A DNA stretch of 64,000 nucleotides from Novosphingobium sp. 32-60-15 (GTDB lineage Bacteria > Pseudomonadota > Alphaproteobacteria > Sphingomonadales > Sphingomonadaceae), in contig NZ_NCEN01000005.1 in the NCBI RefSeq assembly GCF_002280675.1, positions 1-64,000 of the forward strand. Reading direction: 5' to 3'. The position numbers and the translations under genes were made by a program. Below, in pieces: positions 26,552 to 35,086 of the stretch (within the stretch, counting starts at the first letter, position 1; each line of letters begins with the position of its first letter). Below the pieces are notes generated by a model. That model saw only the letters and a list, made by a program, of their open reading frames with translations. It ran no database searches and was not told the DNA's origin.

Positions 26552-27731
26552 GAACAAGCGCCCTTTTGAGCAAGCAGACCAGCACAGCACAGATTGCCAT
26601 CGGCACGGCCAGAAAGCCGATGATATGGGCAGGCTGGAACTGCAAAGACATCATGCCTGCCAGCGCGAGTGGCCCGAAGATTGAGCCTACCCTGCCGATG
26701 CCGCTTGACCAGCCCACTCCGGTGGCGCGAATTGTGGCAGGGTAGAACGTCGAAGCCAGTGACCCCAGTGCCAATTGTGAGCCGATGGAGCCTGCTCCCA
26801 CAGCGATGATTGCCGCGATCCAAGCGGCTTTCGATGTAGGGGTCGTGGCGATGCTGGCAAAGGCGATGGCTGCCAGCACATAAGCGCTGGCAAGGGCGGG
26901 CACTGCATGGCCTTTGTCAGCTGCGCGAGCCAGCAACAGTCCGCCCGCGATGCTGCCCAGCGCCAGAAAACCTGTCGCCCGCATGGCATCGGGCCGCGCC
27001 CACCCGGCGGTTGTCAGCAAAGTGGGTAGCCAGCTTATCAGCGAATATGTGGCGAACAGGCTGATGAAGAAGATGCTCCACAGCAGGGTGGTGCGCAGAC
27101 GGTAGGGGGCCGAAAACAACCCGGCCACCGCTGCAGGCAAAGTGGTAGTCTTGACCACCGGCCGTTCGCTTTGCTGGGCAGGGGTCGCTTCGCGCATGAT
27201 CGAAAACGCCAGCGCAGCGGCCAGCGGCATGGCGGCTCCTATCGCAAAGATGCCCTGCCATCCCCAATGCTTGTCCAGCACGGGTGCCAAAAGGCCTGCG
27301 GCAAACGAACCCAAGCCTGAACATGATGCAATCAGCGTGACGATAAAAACCCGCAGCGCAGCAGGTGCCGCTTCAGCCGACATCGTCACCGCCAGCGGCA
27401 AGAGCGCACCCATGCCCAGCCCGGTCGCCGTGCGCCACATCGCCAATTGTCCCGGCGTGGTCACGGCAATCGCTCCCACTGTGGTCAAACCAATCAGCAG
27501 CAACGCCAGCACCATCATGTTTCGCCGTCCGAAGCGATCAGCATAGGGGGCCAGCAGCAGTGCTCCTGCGGCCATGCCCGCCAATGAGCCAGACAACGCG
27601 GGCGCAAATTCCGTCGGCTTTACGGCCAGTTGTTGGGCAAGGCCGGGGATTGCCAGCCCAAGCGCCTGAATGTCGTACCCATCAAGGAATGCGCCGAACG
27701 CGCACAACAGCAGGATCTGACGCGGGGTCAC
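26538..27731 (-). CDS. MFS transporter of the aromatic acid:H+ symporter type
   Basis: The 397-residue membrane protein has about twelve hydrophobic helices. The first helix carries FGAFLDGYDIQALGLAIP, the DGYD signature of the AAHS family (BenK, PcaK, VanK relatives), and the loop after helix 2 carries the MFS motif ADRFGRRN. These proteins import aromatic acids with protons. It overlaps the CitE-like gene by 4 bases (ATGA) and the dehydrogenase gene by 14 bases, so the three are translated as one operon. The particular aromatic acid is not determined. Confidence 0.9.
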   Translation of the reverse strand: MTPRQILLLCAFGAFLDGYDIQALGLAIPGLAQQLAVKPTEFAPALSGSLAGMAAGALLLAPYADRFGRRNMMVLALLLIGLTTVGAIAVTTPGQLAMWRTATGLGMGALLPLAVTMSAEAAPAALRVFIVTLIASCSGLGSFAAGLLAPVLDKHWGWQGIFAIGAAMPLAAALAFSIMREATPAQQSERPVVKTTTLPAAVAGLFSAPYRLRTTLLWSIFFISLFATYSLISWLPTLLTTAGWARPDAMRATGFLALGSIAGGLLLARAADKGHAVPALASAYVLAAIAFASIATTPTSKAAWIAAIIAVGAGSIGSQLALGSLASTFYPATIRATGVGWSSGIGRVGSIFGPLALAGMMSLQFQPAHIIGFLAVPMAICAVLVCLLKRALVHEVA

Positions 27732-28630
27732 AATGGGGCCTCGGCGCGGGCGATGGTGGCCAGCGCAGGCGCGATCACCACGGGATCGAGAAACTCTCCA
27801 TCGGCCATGCCTGCGCCTTCGTTCGCTGCGGTCAGTTCTGCCATGCGGGCCAGCATCGCGCGCGCGCGCGCCAGTTCAGGCTCGGTCGGGCGATAGGCCT
27901 GATGGACGATCGGCACTTGTTCGGCAGCCAGCACCAGCTTACCGTCAAACCCCATCATCGCGCCCCAGCGGGCATCTTCTGCCAGCGTGGCGTGATCGTT
28001 GATCAAAGGCCACGGCGCATCCAGCGCCCACAAACCATACGTGCGGGCCGCCAGAATGATCCTCGCGCGGTGGAAATGGTACATGTCGCCCGGATAGAGT
28101 GCGCGATCCATCAAATAGGCTGAGATGTGCATCCCCAAAGAACCCGACAGATCGCCGATGGCAAAGCCTAGCGCCTCGACATTGGGCGAGCATGATGCGA
28201 GCATGTCAATGTTCGTCAGGGCATAGGCGGATTCGATTCCGACGACATAGCCGATGGGATTCGCAAAGCCCGACTGCGCGCGCAAAGCGTCAATCTTTCC
28301 GTCAATCCAGCGGATTTCCTCAACCTTGTCCGGTTTGGACAGGAACAGCGTGTCAACCCGCCCGCCTGCGTTTCCAACAATCACCGCCAGATCATCAGCG
28401 GCATAGGCCGACGATACTGCGTTGATCCGCACTGCGCGTGCCGACCGGCCCCAGATATCCTCGTGCAGCAGACGGACGATGCGATCGCGTGCGTCTGCCT
28501 TGCGCGGGGCCGCAACGGTGTCTTCGACATCAAGGCAGATGAGGTCCGCGCCGCAGGTCTGGATGAGTTCGCGCTGCGCTGCCTCGTCCATGCTGCCGGG
28601 GATGAATATGGTGGTGCGGCGCAGCTTCAT
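27728..28630 (-). CDS. HpcH/HpaI-family (CitE-like) lyase
   Basis: The 300-residue protein belongs to the citrate lyase beta/malyl-CoA lyase-like branch: TIFIPGSMDEAAQ, the acidic metal site LICLDVEDTVAAPRK, the Arg in VRINAV, SKPDKVEEI, and GIESAYALTN with GFAIGDLSGSLG. The visible Glu and Asp residues should bind Mg. Such enzymes cleave or form C-C bonds of hydroxyacyl-CoA or hydroxyacid substrates. As the first gene of an operon with an aromatic acid transporter and a PQQ dehydrogenase, it may cleave a ring-derived or side-chain-derived intermediate. The substrate is unknown. Confidence 0.85.
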   Translation of the reverse strand: MKLRRTTIFIPGSMDEAAQRELIQTCGADLICLDVEDTVAAPRKADARDRIVRLLHEDIWGRSARAVRINAVSSAYAADDLAVIVGNAGGRVDTLFLSKPDKVEEIRWIDGKIDALRAQSGFANPIGYVVGIESAYALTNIDMLASCSPNVEALGFAIGDLSGSLGMHISAYLMDRALYPGDMYHFHRARIILAARTYGLWALDAPWPLINDHATLAEDARWGAMMGFDGKLVLAAEQVPIVHQAYRPTEPELARARAMLARMAELTAANEGAGMADGEFLDPVVIAPALATIARAEAPL

Positions 28631-29019
28631 CGGGCGGGGTTCCTTTCAAGGATCACGAAATATGCGTTGGGTGCCGTATTACTGGCAGACAGCGGCGAGA
28701 CTGCATCACTGCGCGACCATGTTGCAGTCTGGGTGAGTGTTTGGCTGTTGTCTCTTGCGATCAAATTCATCGGGACAAGTCCCTCCTTCTCCAACATCAT
28801 ATTATCGCTGTTAGGGTGTCATGTTCTGCTTTTTTAAGACGGGTTTGTGGCCGCTGTAGTCATAGAATGCTCTATGCCGCAGCTCTTTTTGATATTTGTG
28901 ACCCAGGGTTGCTCAATCTCGAAGCGTCCTCTCACCCGCTTGACATGAAGGCGATTCGCAGCGCATCATTTAAGGGTATTAAATAGAGGCTGAAAGCCCA
29001 CTTAGAGAGGATCGGGAAA
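28631..29019. promoter_or_regulatory. Divergent promoter region with two inverted repeats
   Basis: This 389-base gap separates the CitE operon (minus) from the lactonase operon (plus). It holds a perfect 8-bp dyad AGACTGCA/TGCAGTCT (arms 28698-28705 and 28723-28730) and a compact dyad CATAGAatgcTCTATG (28861-28876). TTGACA at 28940-28945 could be a -35 element for the plus-strand operon. No gene was seen in it. Confidence 0.55.
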
Positions 29020-29886
29020 ATGATCACCCGGCTTGATGTGCCAATGGCCGTCATCGGCGAAGGACCTGTCTGGGATGTGGCCGAACAGGCGTTGTACTGG
29101 ATCGACATTCTGGGGCGTCAGGTGTTTCGTCATGACGCACAATTGCACGAAACGCGGCAGTGGGCCTTGCCTGACATTGTCGGATCGATGGCCCTGTGTG
29201 AAGGGGGCGGCGCGATTGTGGCGTTGGGTGACGGCGTCTACACGCTAGACTTTGCCAGCGGCGAATGCGCCTTGCTGGCAACCAGCCCGTACCTCAACGA
29301 TGAGGTCCAGCTTGCTGACGGCAAAGTGGATCGCCGTGGGCGCTTTATCGTTGGTTCAAGCGATCGTGGGATGAAAGAAGCGCGCGGAAAACTGTTCGCG
29401 CTCGATCCTGGTGCCACGGAATTGCGCGTGATTGATGATGACATCTTCCTGGCCAACGGACCTTGTTGGTCGCCGGAAGATGCAACGTTTTACCACGCCG
29501 ATTCCATCCGCAAAACGATCTTTGCTTACGACTATGATATCGACACAGGGACAGTCAGCAATCGCCGCGCCTTTGCCAGGACCGAGGATATGGGCGGCAT
29601 TCCCGATGGCGCTACGGTCGATACCGAAGGCCATATATGGAGCGCCATTTGCGAAGGTGGCAAGATCGTCCGTTTCCGACCCGACGGCAGCATTGAGCGT
29701 ATCATCGATTTTCCGCAAAAACTGCCCGGCAGCGTGATGTTCGGCGGACCGGCGCTTGACCGGTTGTTCGTGCCCACGCTGAGCCCGGCGTTCCTGGGGC
29801 GCGAGGCCGATCCGCAAGATGGTGCGATGTTTGTCATCGATGGGCTTGGCGTGACCGGCCTGCCCGAACCAAGGTTTGGCGCGTGA
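29020..29886 (+). CDS. SMP-30/gluconolactonase-family lactonase
   Basis: The 288-residue protein is a six-bladed propeller hydrolase. The N-terminal GEGPVWD contains the metal-binding Glu, LANGPCWSPED contains the metal-binding Asn, and IPDGATVDTEGHIWSA contains the catalytic Asp region. Such enzymes hydrolyse sugar lactones or other lactones in a calcium- or zinc-dependent way. No signal peptide is seen, so it is cytosolic. It is the first gene of a long plus-strand operon; the next gene overlaps its stop codon (GTGA). I infer a lactone formed in the catabolic pathway, but a specific substrate cannot be named. Confidence 0.88.
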   Translation: MITRLDVPMAVIGEGPVWDVAEQALYWIDILGRQVFRHDAQLHETRQWALPDIVGSMALCEGGGAIVALGDGVYTLDFASGECALLATSPYLNDEVQLADGKVDRRGRFIVGSSDRGMKEARGKLFALDPGATELRVIDDDIFLANGPCWSPEDATFYHADSIRKTIFAYDYDIDTGTVSNRRAFARTEDMGGIPDGATVDTEGHIWSAICEGGKIVRFRPDGSIERIIDFPQKLPGSVMFGGPALDRLFVPTLSPAFLGREADPQDGAMFVIDGLGVTGLPEPRFGA

Positions 29887-31064
29887 AGGGGCCGATGCCC
29901 TTGCTGCTGGTGCTGGTGTTTCTCAACATCGCCGGTTTCAGCCTGATCTTGCCGCTGCTGCCGTTTTACGGTTCGCTGTTCGGTGCATCCTCGTTCGGGG
30001 TGGCCTGCCTGTTTGCGGCCTATTCGTTGGGCAATGTGTTTGGCGAAATCTTCTGGGGCCGCCAGTCTGACCGCATCGGGCGCAAGCCGGTATTGATCGT
30101 GACCACATGTGCCGCAGCATTGACGTACGTGGCCTTTGCTTATGCGCCCAGCCTTGGCGTGGCCATTGCCATCCGTATCGTCAGCGGTTTTTTCAGCGGC
30201 ACGCTTGGAGTGGTGCAGGGAGTCATTGCCGATATTACACCGCCGCAGGATCGGGCGCGCAGCATGGGCTATTTTGGTGCAGCATTTAATCTGGGTTTCG
30301 CCACAGGTCCGGCGATTGGCGGATTGCTGGCGATGCCGGAACTGGGCGCAGCTGGGTTCCATCCGCCGATTTTTGCTGCCGCTCTGCTAGCCGCAGGCGC
30401 ATCGGCTTGGGCGTGGCTGGCTTTGCCTGAAACCCGGCCCTCCGACGGACAGGCCCGACCTGCGCCACGCTACCGTGAGGCATGGATATTTGTTGGCAGC
30501 AATTCGCTGTTGCTGCGGCTGTTCCTGATCGCGTTTTTCGGGATTGCTGCATTTTCGTCGATGGAGGCGATCTTCGGCCTTTGGACCGAGCGCAATTTTG
30601 CGTGGAGCGCACATGAGGTGGGGCTGACGTTCATCGCGGTTGGTGCAGCGGGTTTGTTTGTTCAGGCATTCCTGCTCGGCCCGCTGGTCAAACGCTTTGG
30701 CGAGGCATGGATCATTGTCGGCGGCTTGACCGTGCTGATCATCGCCATTTTGCTGCAGCCGATCATCAAGCTGCCGGTCGCGTCTGTGGTGCTGATGTCG
30801 CTGTTGATGATGGGGCATAGCCTTGCCTTCCCCAACGCGGGCGCGCTGGTTTCGCGCGGGACGCCGCCCGAACGGCAAGGTAGCGTGATGGGACTGTTGA
30901 TGGCGTCCAACGCCTTGGCCCGAATTATTGCGCCGCCATTTTTCGGATGGACCTTCGGCCAGAATGCCGATGCGCCCTATTTTGTCTGCGCGGCCATGAT
31001 CATGCTGATGCTGCCGGTTGCGCTGTCGGTGGTGCGAACGCGCCGGAGGGAGGCTTTGGCATGA
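29883..31064 (+). CDS. MFS transporter (DHA1/tetracycline-resistance-like type)
   Basis: The 393-residue protein has about twelve membrane helices and the motif GRQSDRIGRKPV after helix 2. The motif GPAIGGLL in helix 5 is typical of drug:H+ antiporter-type MFS proteins, so it may export or import an aromatic compound rather than act as an AAHS symporter. A GTG start at 29883 overlaps the lactonase stop (GTGA); an ATG at 29895 is an alternative. It overlaps the following flavoprotein gene by 4 bases, so it belongs to the same translated unit. Confidence 0.87.
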   Translation: MKGPMPLLLVLVFLNIAGFSLILPLLPFYGSLFGASSFGVACLFAAYSLGNVFGEIFWGRQSDRIGRKPVLIVTTCAAALTYVAFAYAPSLGVAIAIRIVSGFFSGTLGVVQGVIADITPPQDRARSMGYFGAAFNLGFATGPAIGGLLAMPELGAAGFHPPIFAAALLAAGASAWAWLALPETRPSDGQARPAPRYREAWIFVGSNSLLLRLFLIAFFGIAAFSSMEAIFGLWTERNFAWSAHEVGLTFIAVGAAGLFVQAFLLGPLVKRFGEAWIIVGGLTVLIIAILLQPIIKLPVASVVLMSLLMMGHSLAFPNAGALVSRGTPPERQGSVMGLLMASNALARIIAPPFFGWTFGQNADAPYFVCAAMIMLMLPVALSVVRTRRREALA

Positions 31065-32581
31065 ACTCGATCAACCCCGCAGCATGGCGTGCATTTGCCG
31101 CAGCAATTGGCAAAGATCAGGTGATGATCACCGATGAAGATCGCAATGCCTATGCCGATCATTTCGCGGCGGACGAAGCCAAGCACGAACCCGCAGGCGC
31201 ACTGGCCCCTGCCAGTGCCGAAGAAGTGCGCGAAATTGTGCGTATTGCCAACCAGTACCGTGTGCCATTGTGGCCGATCAGTCGGGGCAAGAACTTTGGT
31301 TATGGCGGATCTGCACCGGTAACGCGCGGCGCGGTGGTGCTCGATTTGTCGCGCATGAAAAAGATCGAGGTCGATGCCGCAACCGGAACCGTGCTGGTTG
31401 AGCCGGGCGTCGGGTTTTTCGACCTTTACGACCATCTGCAATCAAAGGGCATTGCGTTGTGGCTGTCGGTGCCGGGCAATAGCTGGGGCTCGGTTGCGGG
31501 CAACGCGCTTGACCGGGGGGTGGGCTATACGTCCTATGGCGATCATGCCTCGCGCATATGCGGGCTTGAAGTGGTCCTGCCCGATGGGGATCTGGTACGC
31601 ACAGGCATGGGCGCGATGGACGGCTCACCCAACTGGACGCTGTATCGTAACGGCTTTGGTCCTGGTTGGGACACGATGTTTTGCCAATCCAACCTCGGCA
31701 TCGTGACCAAACTTGGTCTGTGGTTGATGCCCGAACCAGAAGCGGTAGCGGGCTATGACTATGAATTTGATAAGCCCGATGACCTCGGCTGGGCCATCGA
31801 TACACTGATGCCGCTGCGCCGCGATGGTTTGATCCAGCAATCACCCAGTATCGGCAACTGGCTGCGATCGGCGGCGGTGATGACCACGCGCGAACAGTGG
31901 ACGACAGACAAGGGGCCGCTCGACGACAAAGTGGTGGCAGCGATCCGTGAGCGGTTCAAGATCGGCTGGTGGAGCGTTCAGGTGAGGTTCTACGGCCATC
32001 TCGACGTGGTCGAAGCGTCGATGCGGGTTCTCGACCGCGCCTTTGACAAGAAGCCGATCCAATCCAAAAAACCGGCGTTGTGGAAGCGCGGTGATCCGCC
32101 AGAAGGCTCGCCGGTCACCGGGGTTCCGGTCAGCTTCCCGCTGGCCAATGCCAACTGGCATGGCGGGCGCGGCGGGCATGTCGGTTATTCGCCAGTGCTG
32201 CCACCAAGCGGCGATATGGCGATGGATCAGTTCAAGCGAACTTATGCACTCTATCAAAGCTATGACATGGATTACCACGCCAGCTTTGCCATGGGCGAAC
32301 GCAGCCTGACCAACGTCAACCAGATCCTCTACAACAAGGACGATCCTGCAATGATGGGCCGGGTGGATGGTATGTTCCGCGCGCTGGTGGCCGATGCCAG
32401 TGCGCATCGCTATGGCGAATACCGCACGCATATCGATTATATGGACCTCGTTGCCGATTGCTATGATTTCAACGGCCATGCGCTGCGCCGGCTGAATACG
32501 AGGGTGAAGGATGCACTCGATCCCAATGGCATTATCGCGCCGGGCAAAAGCGGCATCTGGCCCAAGGGGAAGCGGCCATGA
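31061..32581 (+). CDS. Vanillyl-alcohol-oxidase/4-cresol-dehydrogenase-family flavoprotein, module 1
   Basis: The 506-residue protein has the FAD-binding PP-loop (WPISRGKNFGYGGSAP) and C-terminal substrate domain of the VAO/PCMH family, with the C-terminal DPNGIIAPGKSGIWP. Y454-R455 in YGEYRTHIDYMD match the Tyr-Arg pair that stabilises the phenolate in VAO. It should dehydrogenate or hydroxylate the para side chain of a phenol at the carbon next to the ring. The cytochrome c gene next to it makes it the flavoprotein half of a flavocytochrome like 4-cresol dehydrogenase or eugenol hydroxylase. N418 appears where VAO has its covalent flavin His. No signal peptide is visible. I chose the ATG at 31061, with GGAGGGAGG upstream. 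Confidence 0.9.
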   Translation: MNSINPAAWRAFAAAIGKDQVMITDEDRNAYADHFAADEAKHEPAGALAPASAEEVREIVRIANQYRVPLWPISRGKNFGYGGSAPVTRGAVVLDLSRMKKIEVDAATGTVLVEPGVGFFDLYDHLQSKGIALWLSVPGNSWGSVAGNALDRGVGYTSYGDHASRICGLEVVLPDGDLVRTGMGAMDGSPNWTLYRNGFGPGWDTMFCQSNLGIVTKLGLWLMPEPEAVAGYDYEFDKPDDLGWAIDTLMPLRRDGLIQQSPSIGNWLRSAAVMTTREQWTTDKGPLDDKVVAAIRERFKIGWWSVQVRFYGHLDVVEASMRVLDRAFDKKPIQSKKPALWKRGDPPEGSPVTGVPVSFPLANANWHGGRGGHVGYSPVLPPSGDMAMDQFKRTYALYQSYDMDYHASFAMGERSLTNVNQILYNKDDPAMMGRVDGMFRALVADASAHRYGEYRTHIDYMDLVADCYDFNGHALRRLNTRVKDALDPNGIIAPGKSGIWPKGKRP

Positions 32582-32970
32582 AGCGTGCTAGCTTGATTGT
32601 CGCCGGGTTTGCTTTTTGCGCCGCTACGGTCGGCGCGCAAACGCCGCCTGCCAAAGATAGCGGCGCACAAGTGCTGAACCCCTTTCGCGGGGTGATGCAG
32701 GACCGTTCGTCGCAGTCGCCCGATGAGGCGCTGTTCGTCGAAAAGTGCAGTATGTGCCATCGGCAGATGGGGATGGGTACGGTCTTGCTGGCGCGGCGGA
32801 TGGCGCCTGCAATTGCGCGGCTGGAACAGCGTAACGATCTGACAGCGGACTATGTCAAAATGGCCGCACGGCAGGGCATTGGCAATATGCCGCGCATCAG
32901 CCGGGGCGAGGTGAGCGATGTCCAGCTTGAGCGGATTGCTGCCTATCTGGCCAAGGGAAAAACGCAATGA
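32578..32970 (+). CDS. Class I cytochrome c, electron acceptor subunit of flavocytochrome module 1
   Basis: The 130-residue protein has a signal peptide ending near AQ21 and one heme motif C57-S-M-C60-H61, with a likely axial Met in GIGNMPRIS. It overlaps the flavoprotein stop by 4 bases (ATGA). By analogy with the cytochrome subunit of 4-cresol dehydrogenase, it should take electrons from the flavoprotein in the periplasm and pass them to the respiratory chain. The flavoprotein has no visible signal and may be exported bound to this subunit, as reported for some relatives; that is inference. Confidence 0.9.
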   Translation: MKRASLIVAGFAFCAATVGAQTPPAKDSGAQVLNPFRGVMQDRSSQSPDEALFVEKCSMCHRQMGMGTVLLARRMAPAIARLEQRNDLTADYVKMAARQGIGNMPRISRGEVSDVQLERIAAYLAKGKTQ

Positions 32971-33374
32971 AGGGGGCCCTGACGCGCCGATCTTTATTGG
33001 GGGTAGCCACCTCGGCAACAGCGTTCGCGGTGGGAGGCGGCATGCCCGTCATGGGGCAAGCAAAGGCAGTTGCTGCGCCCGTTGCCTTGCTCGACGCGCG
33101 GCTTGTGGCGATTGCGCCAGAGGGCAGTATCCTGCTGGGTGATCTGGTTCGGCAATGGCAGGCCGGCCTGGGTGAACGTGTGGCTGCCAGCGGTGCGATT
33201 GCGCTGGTACGATGGGATATGGCCTTGATGCTGCGCCAATTGGGCCGCGAAGCAAGGCTGTCGATCAAGGTCGCGCCGCGTGCGGACGGTCTGTTCGGCG
33301 TCGACCTTTCAGCGCGCGGCACGCTGCAATTATCACCTTCAAAACCCAAGGACGCATCATGCAACACAAAGTAG
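32967..33374 (+). CDS. Small Tat-exported protein of unknown function, module 1
   Basis: The 135-residue protein begins with a twin-arginine-like signal (LTRRSLLGVATSATAFAVGG) and so is probably exported. The mature part of about 100 residues contains VALLDARLVAI, an ALVRWDMALMLRQLGRE helix and a short beta-like end. I do not recognise a family. It overlaps the cytochrome c gene by 4 bases and the next gene by 16. A small Tat protein occupies the same place after the second flavocytochrome (46116-46493), although the two show no obvious sequence similarity. A role as a partner, maturation or export factor of the flavocytochrome is inference. Confidence 0.7.
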   Translation: MKGALTRRSLLGVATSATAFAVGGGMPVMGQAKAVAAPVALLDARLVAIAPEGSILLGDLVRQWQAGLGERVAASGAIALVRWDMALMLRQLGREARLSIKVAPRADGLFGVDLSARGTLQLSPSKPKDASCNTK

Positions 33375-34024
33375 CTCTTCTTGGTGCCACCGGCTTTGTC
33401 GGCGGTCACATTCTGACCGAAGCCCTGTCTCGTCCGGAACTTGATATCACTGCGGTGGTGCGCAATCCGGCGGCGCTGGTAGCGCATGATCATCTTACTG
33501 CCACGGCAGGTGACGTGTTCGATGTGCCTGCGCTGACCGAAGCCTTGCGTGGCCATGATACGGTCATCCACGCCTTCCACCCCGGTCGCACGTCCAGCCC
33601 GGATGAAGTCTATGACCAGAGCGTTGCCGGTCATCAGGCCATTATTGATGCCACCCGCGCAGCGGGCGTTCCGCGCTTGGTCTGCGTTGGTGGCGCGGCC
33701 AGTCTGATGACGCCAGAGGGCAGGGAATACATTGATTCCTCGCATTGGGACAAAGAGTTCGACCCCTATCGCAATTCGATATTGGGCACGCGCGCGCTCT
33801 ATTACATGCTCAAGGACATGACCGATCTCGACTGGGTGTTTCTGGCCCCGTCGGCATGGCTGCGGCCGGGCGAGCGCACCGGCGTTTTCCGCACCAGTGC
33901 GAACGACATGCTGTTTGCCGCCGATGGCACAAGCCGCATCTCGCTTGAAGATTATTCGATGGTGCTGATCGACGAGGTTGTGACGCCAGCGCATCACCGC
34001 GAACGCTTTACCGTGGGGTATTGA
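33359..34024 (+). CDS. NAD(P)-binding oxidoreductase-like protein (atypical SDR)
   Basis: The 221-residue protein begins with a Rossmann motif (VALLGATGFVGGH) and has the fold of the NAD(P)H-binding family related to NmrA and YwnB-type proteins. DTVIHAFHPGR and LVCVGGAASL follow the usual strand order. There is no clear Tyr-x3-Lys catalytic pair, so a reductase role is likely but not certain. I chose the ATG at 33359 with AAGGA about 9 bases upstream; it overlaps the end of the Tat gene. It is in the middle of the long plus-strand operon and may act on ketone or quinone-methide intermediates. Confidence 0.8.
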   Translation: MQHKVALLGATGFVGGHILTEALSRPELDITAVVRNPAALVAHDHLTATAGDVFDVPALTEALRGHDTVIHAFHPGRTSSPDEVYDQSVAGHQAIIDATRAAGVPRLVCVGGAASLMTPEGREYIDSSHWDKEFDPYRNSILGTRALYYMLKDMTDLDWVFLAPSAWLRPGERTGVFRTSANDMLFAADGTSRISLEDYSMVLIDEVVTPAHHRERFTVGY

Positions 34025-34026
34025 TC

Positions 34027-34317
34027 ATGAAAGCCATGCTGATTCACTTTGACATCACGCCGGGTAAACAGGCAGCTTTCGAAGCTGCGGCAACGCAGCA
34101 TGTCCACAATATCCGAGAGCGCGATCCCAGCTATTCGTTGTATAACCTGACCCGTCAGCGCGATTGCGACACGCGCTATGTCTCGATGCAACTGTTCGAA
34201 AGCTGGGAAACGCAGCTTGCGCATCAGACCTATGATTACGTTTTGGAGATGATGCCCGCGATGAGCGCGTGCCTGTCAGGTCCGCCCACCGTCGAATGGC
34301 TGGAGGTCGTCGCCTGA
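34027..34317 (+). CDS. Antibiotic-biosynthesis-monooxygenase (ABM)-like dimeric alpha/beta-barrel protein
   Basis: The 96-residue protein has the ferredoxin-like layout of the ABM superfamily: LIHFDITPGKQAAFEAAATQ, a YSLYNLTRQRD strand and QLFESWETQLAHQTYDYV. Members act as small cofactor-free oxygenases or as binding proteins, and the function here cannot be narrowed. A TTG at 34021 would overlap the previous stop, but the ATG at 34027 with GGGG upstream is a more likely start. Its stop overlaps the SDR start (TGATG), so the genes are coupled. Confidence 0.75.
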   Translation: MKAMLIHFDITPGKQAAFEAAATQHVHNIRERDPSYSLYNLTRQRDCDTRYVSMQLFESWETQLAHQTYDYVLEMMPAMSACLSGPPTVEWLEVVA

Positions 34318-35075
34318 TGGCCCGATTTTCCGGCAAAGTGGTGCTGGTAACGGGCGCGGCAGGCGGTATCGGACTTGCTGCAGCACAAGCCTTTGCGGAC
34401 GAAGGCGCGCAAGTCGTGCTGGCCGACCGCAACATTGCCTTGGCCGAACAGGGCGCTCAGGCAATTGTGGACGGTGGAGGCATCGCCAGTGCGGTGTTTG
34501 TCGATATATCCGATCCGGCGTCGTGTCAGTCTATGGTCGACCACGCGCTCGCGATTTACGGCGCTTTGCATGTCGCGTTCAACAACGCCGGGATGCCATC
34601 GGCCATTGGTGGCGCGTTCGAAGATTTCTCGGTCGAGAACTGGGATACTTTGCTCGCCACCAATCTCAGCGGTGTGTTCTATGCGATGAAGGCGCAAGTT
34701 CCCGCGCTCAAGGCTTCTGGCGGCACCGCAATTGTCAACACCGCTTCCATCGCCGCGTTGATCGCAGCACCGGGCATGGCCGCCTATGTCGCCAGCAAAC
34801 ATGGCGTTGCCGGGCTGACCAAGGCGGCGGCGCTAGATTTGATCGGTCATGGCATCCGGGTGAACGCGATCTGTCCGGGCTTTGTCGATACACCGATGCT
34901 GGCAGGGGCATTGGCGCAGCCCGGCGCGCGTGAGGCGATGAACGCCCAAGCGCCCATCGGCCGCATCGCTTCGCCACAAGAGGTTGCGCAAACCGCACTG
35001 TTCCTCTGCTCTGACGCGGCCAGCTACATGGTTGGCGCCTTGCTAAGCGTGGACGGCGGCGTGACGGTACAGTGA
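34317..35075 (+). CDS. Short-chain dehydrogenase/reductase
   Basis: This classical 252-residue SDR has the glycine motif VTGAAGGIG near residue 10, NNAG, the catalytic Ser in NTASIAAL and the Y-x3-K motif in AAYVASKHG, plus the C-terminal LSVDGGVTV. It should oxidise a secondary alcohol or reduce a ketone with NAD(P). Since VAO-type flavocytochromes place a hydroxyl on the carbon next to the ring, oxidation of that alcohol to a ketone is an attractive role, but the substrate is not shown. The ATG overlaps the ABM stop and NmrA-like gene follows 11 bases later. Confidence 0.92.
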   Translation: MARFSGKVVLVTGAAGGIGLAAAQAFADEGAQVVLADRNIALAEQGAQAIVDGGGIASAVFVDISDPASCQSMVDHALAIYGALHVAFNNAGMPSAIGGAFEDFSVENWDTLLATNLSGVFYAMKAQVPALKASGGTAIVNTASIAALIAAPGMAAYVASKHGVAGLTKAAALDLIGHGIRVNAICPGFVDTPMLAGALAQPGAREAMNAQAPIGRIASPQEVAQTALFLCSDAASYMVGALLSVDGGVTVQ

Positions 35076-35086
35076 GGATAACGGAT

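Noticed and set aside
32897..33997. 366-codon minus-strand frame across the Tat, NAD-binding and cytochrome genes
   Set aside because: It lies opposite three plus-strand genes with motifs and overlaps, and its product shows no family features.
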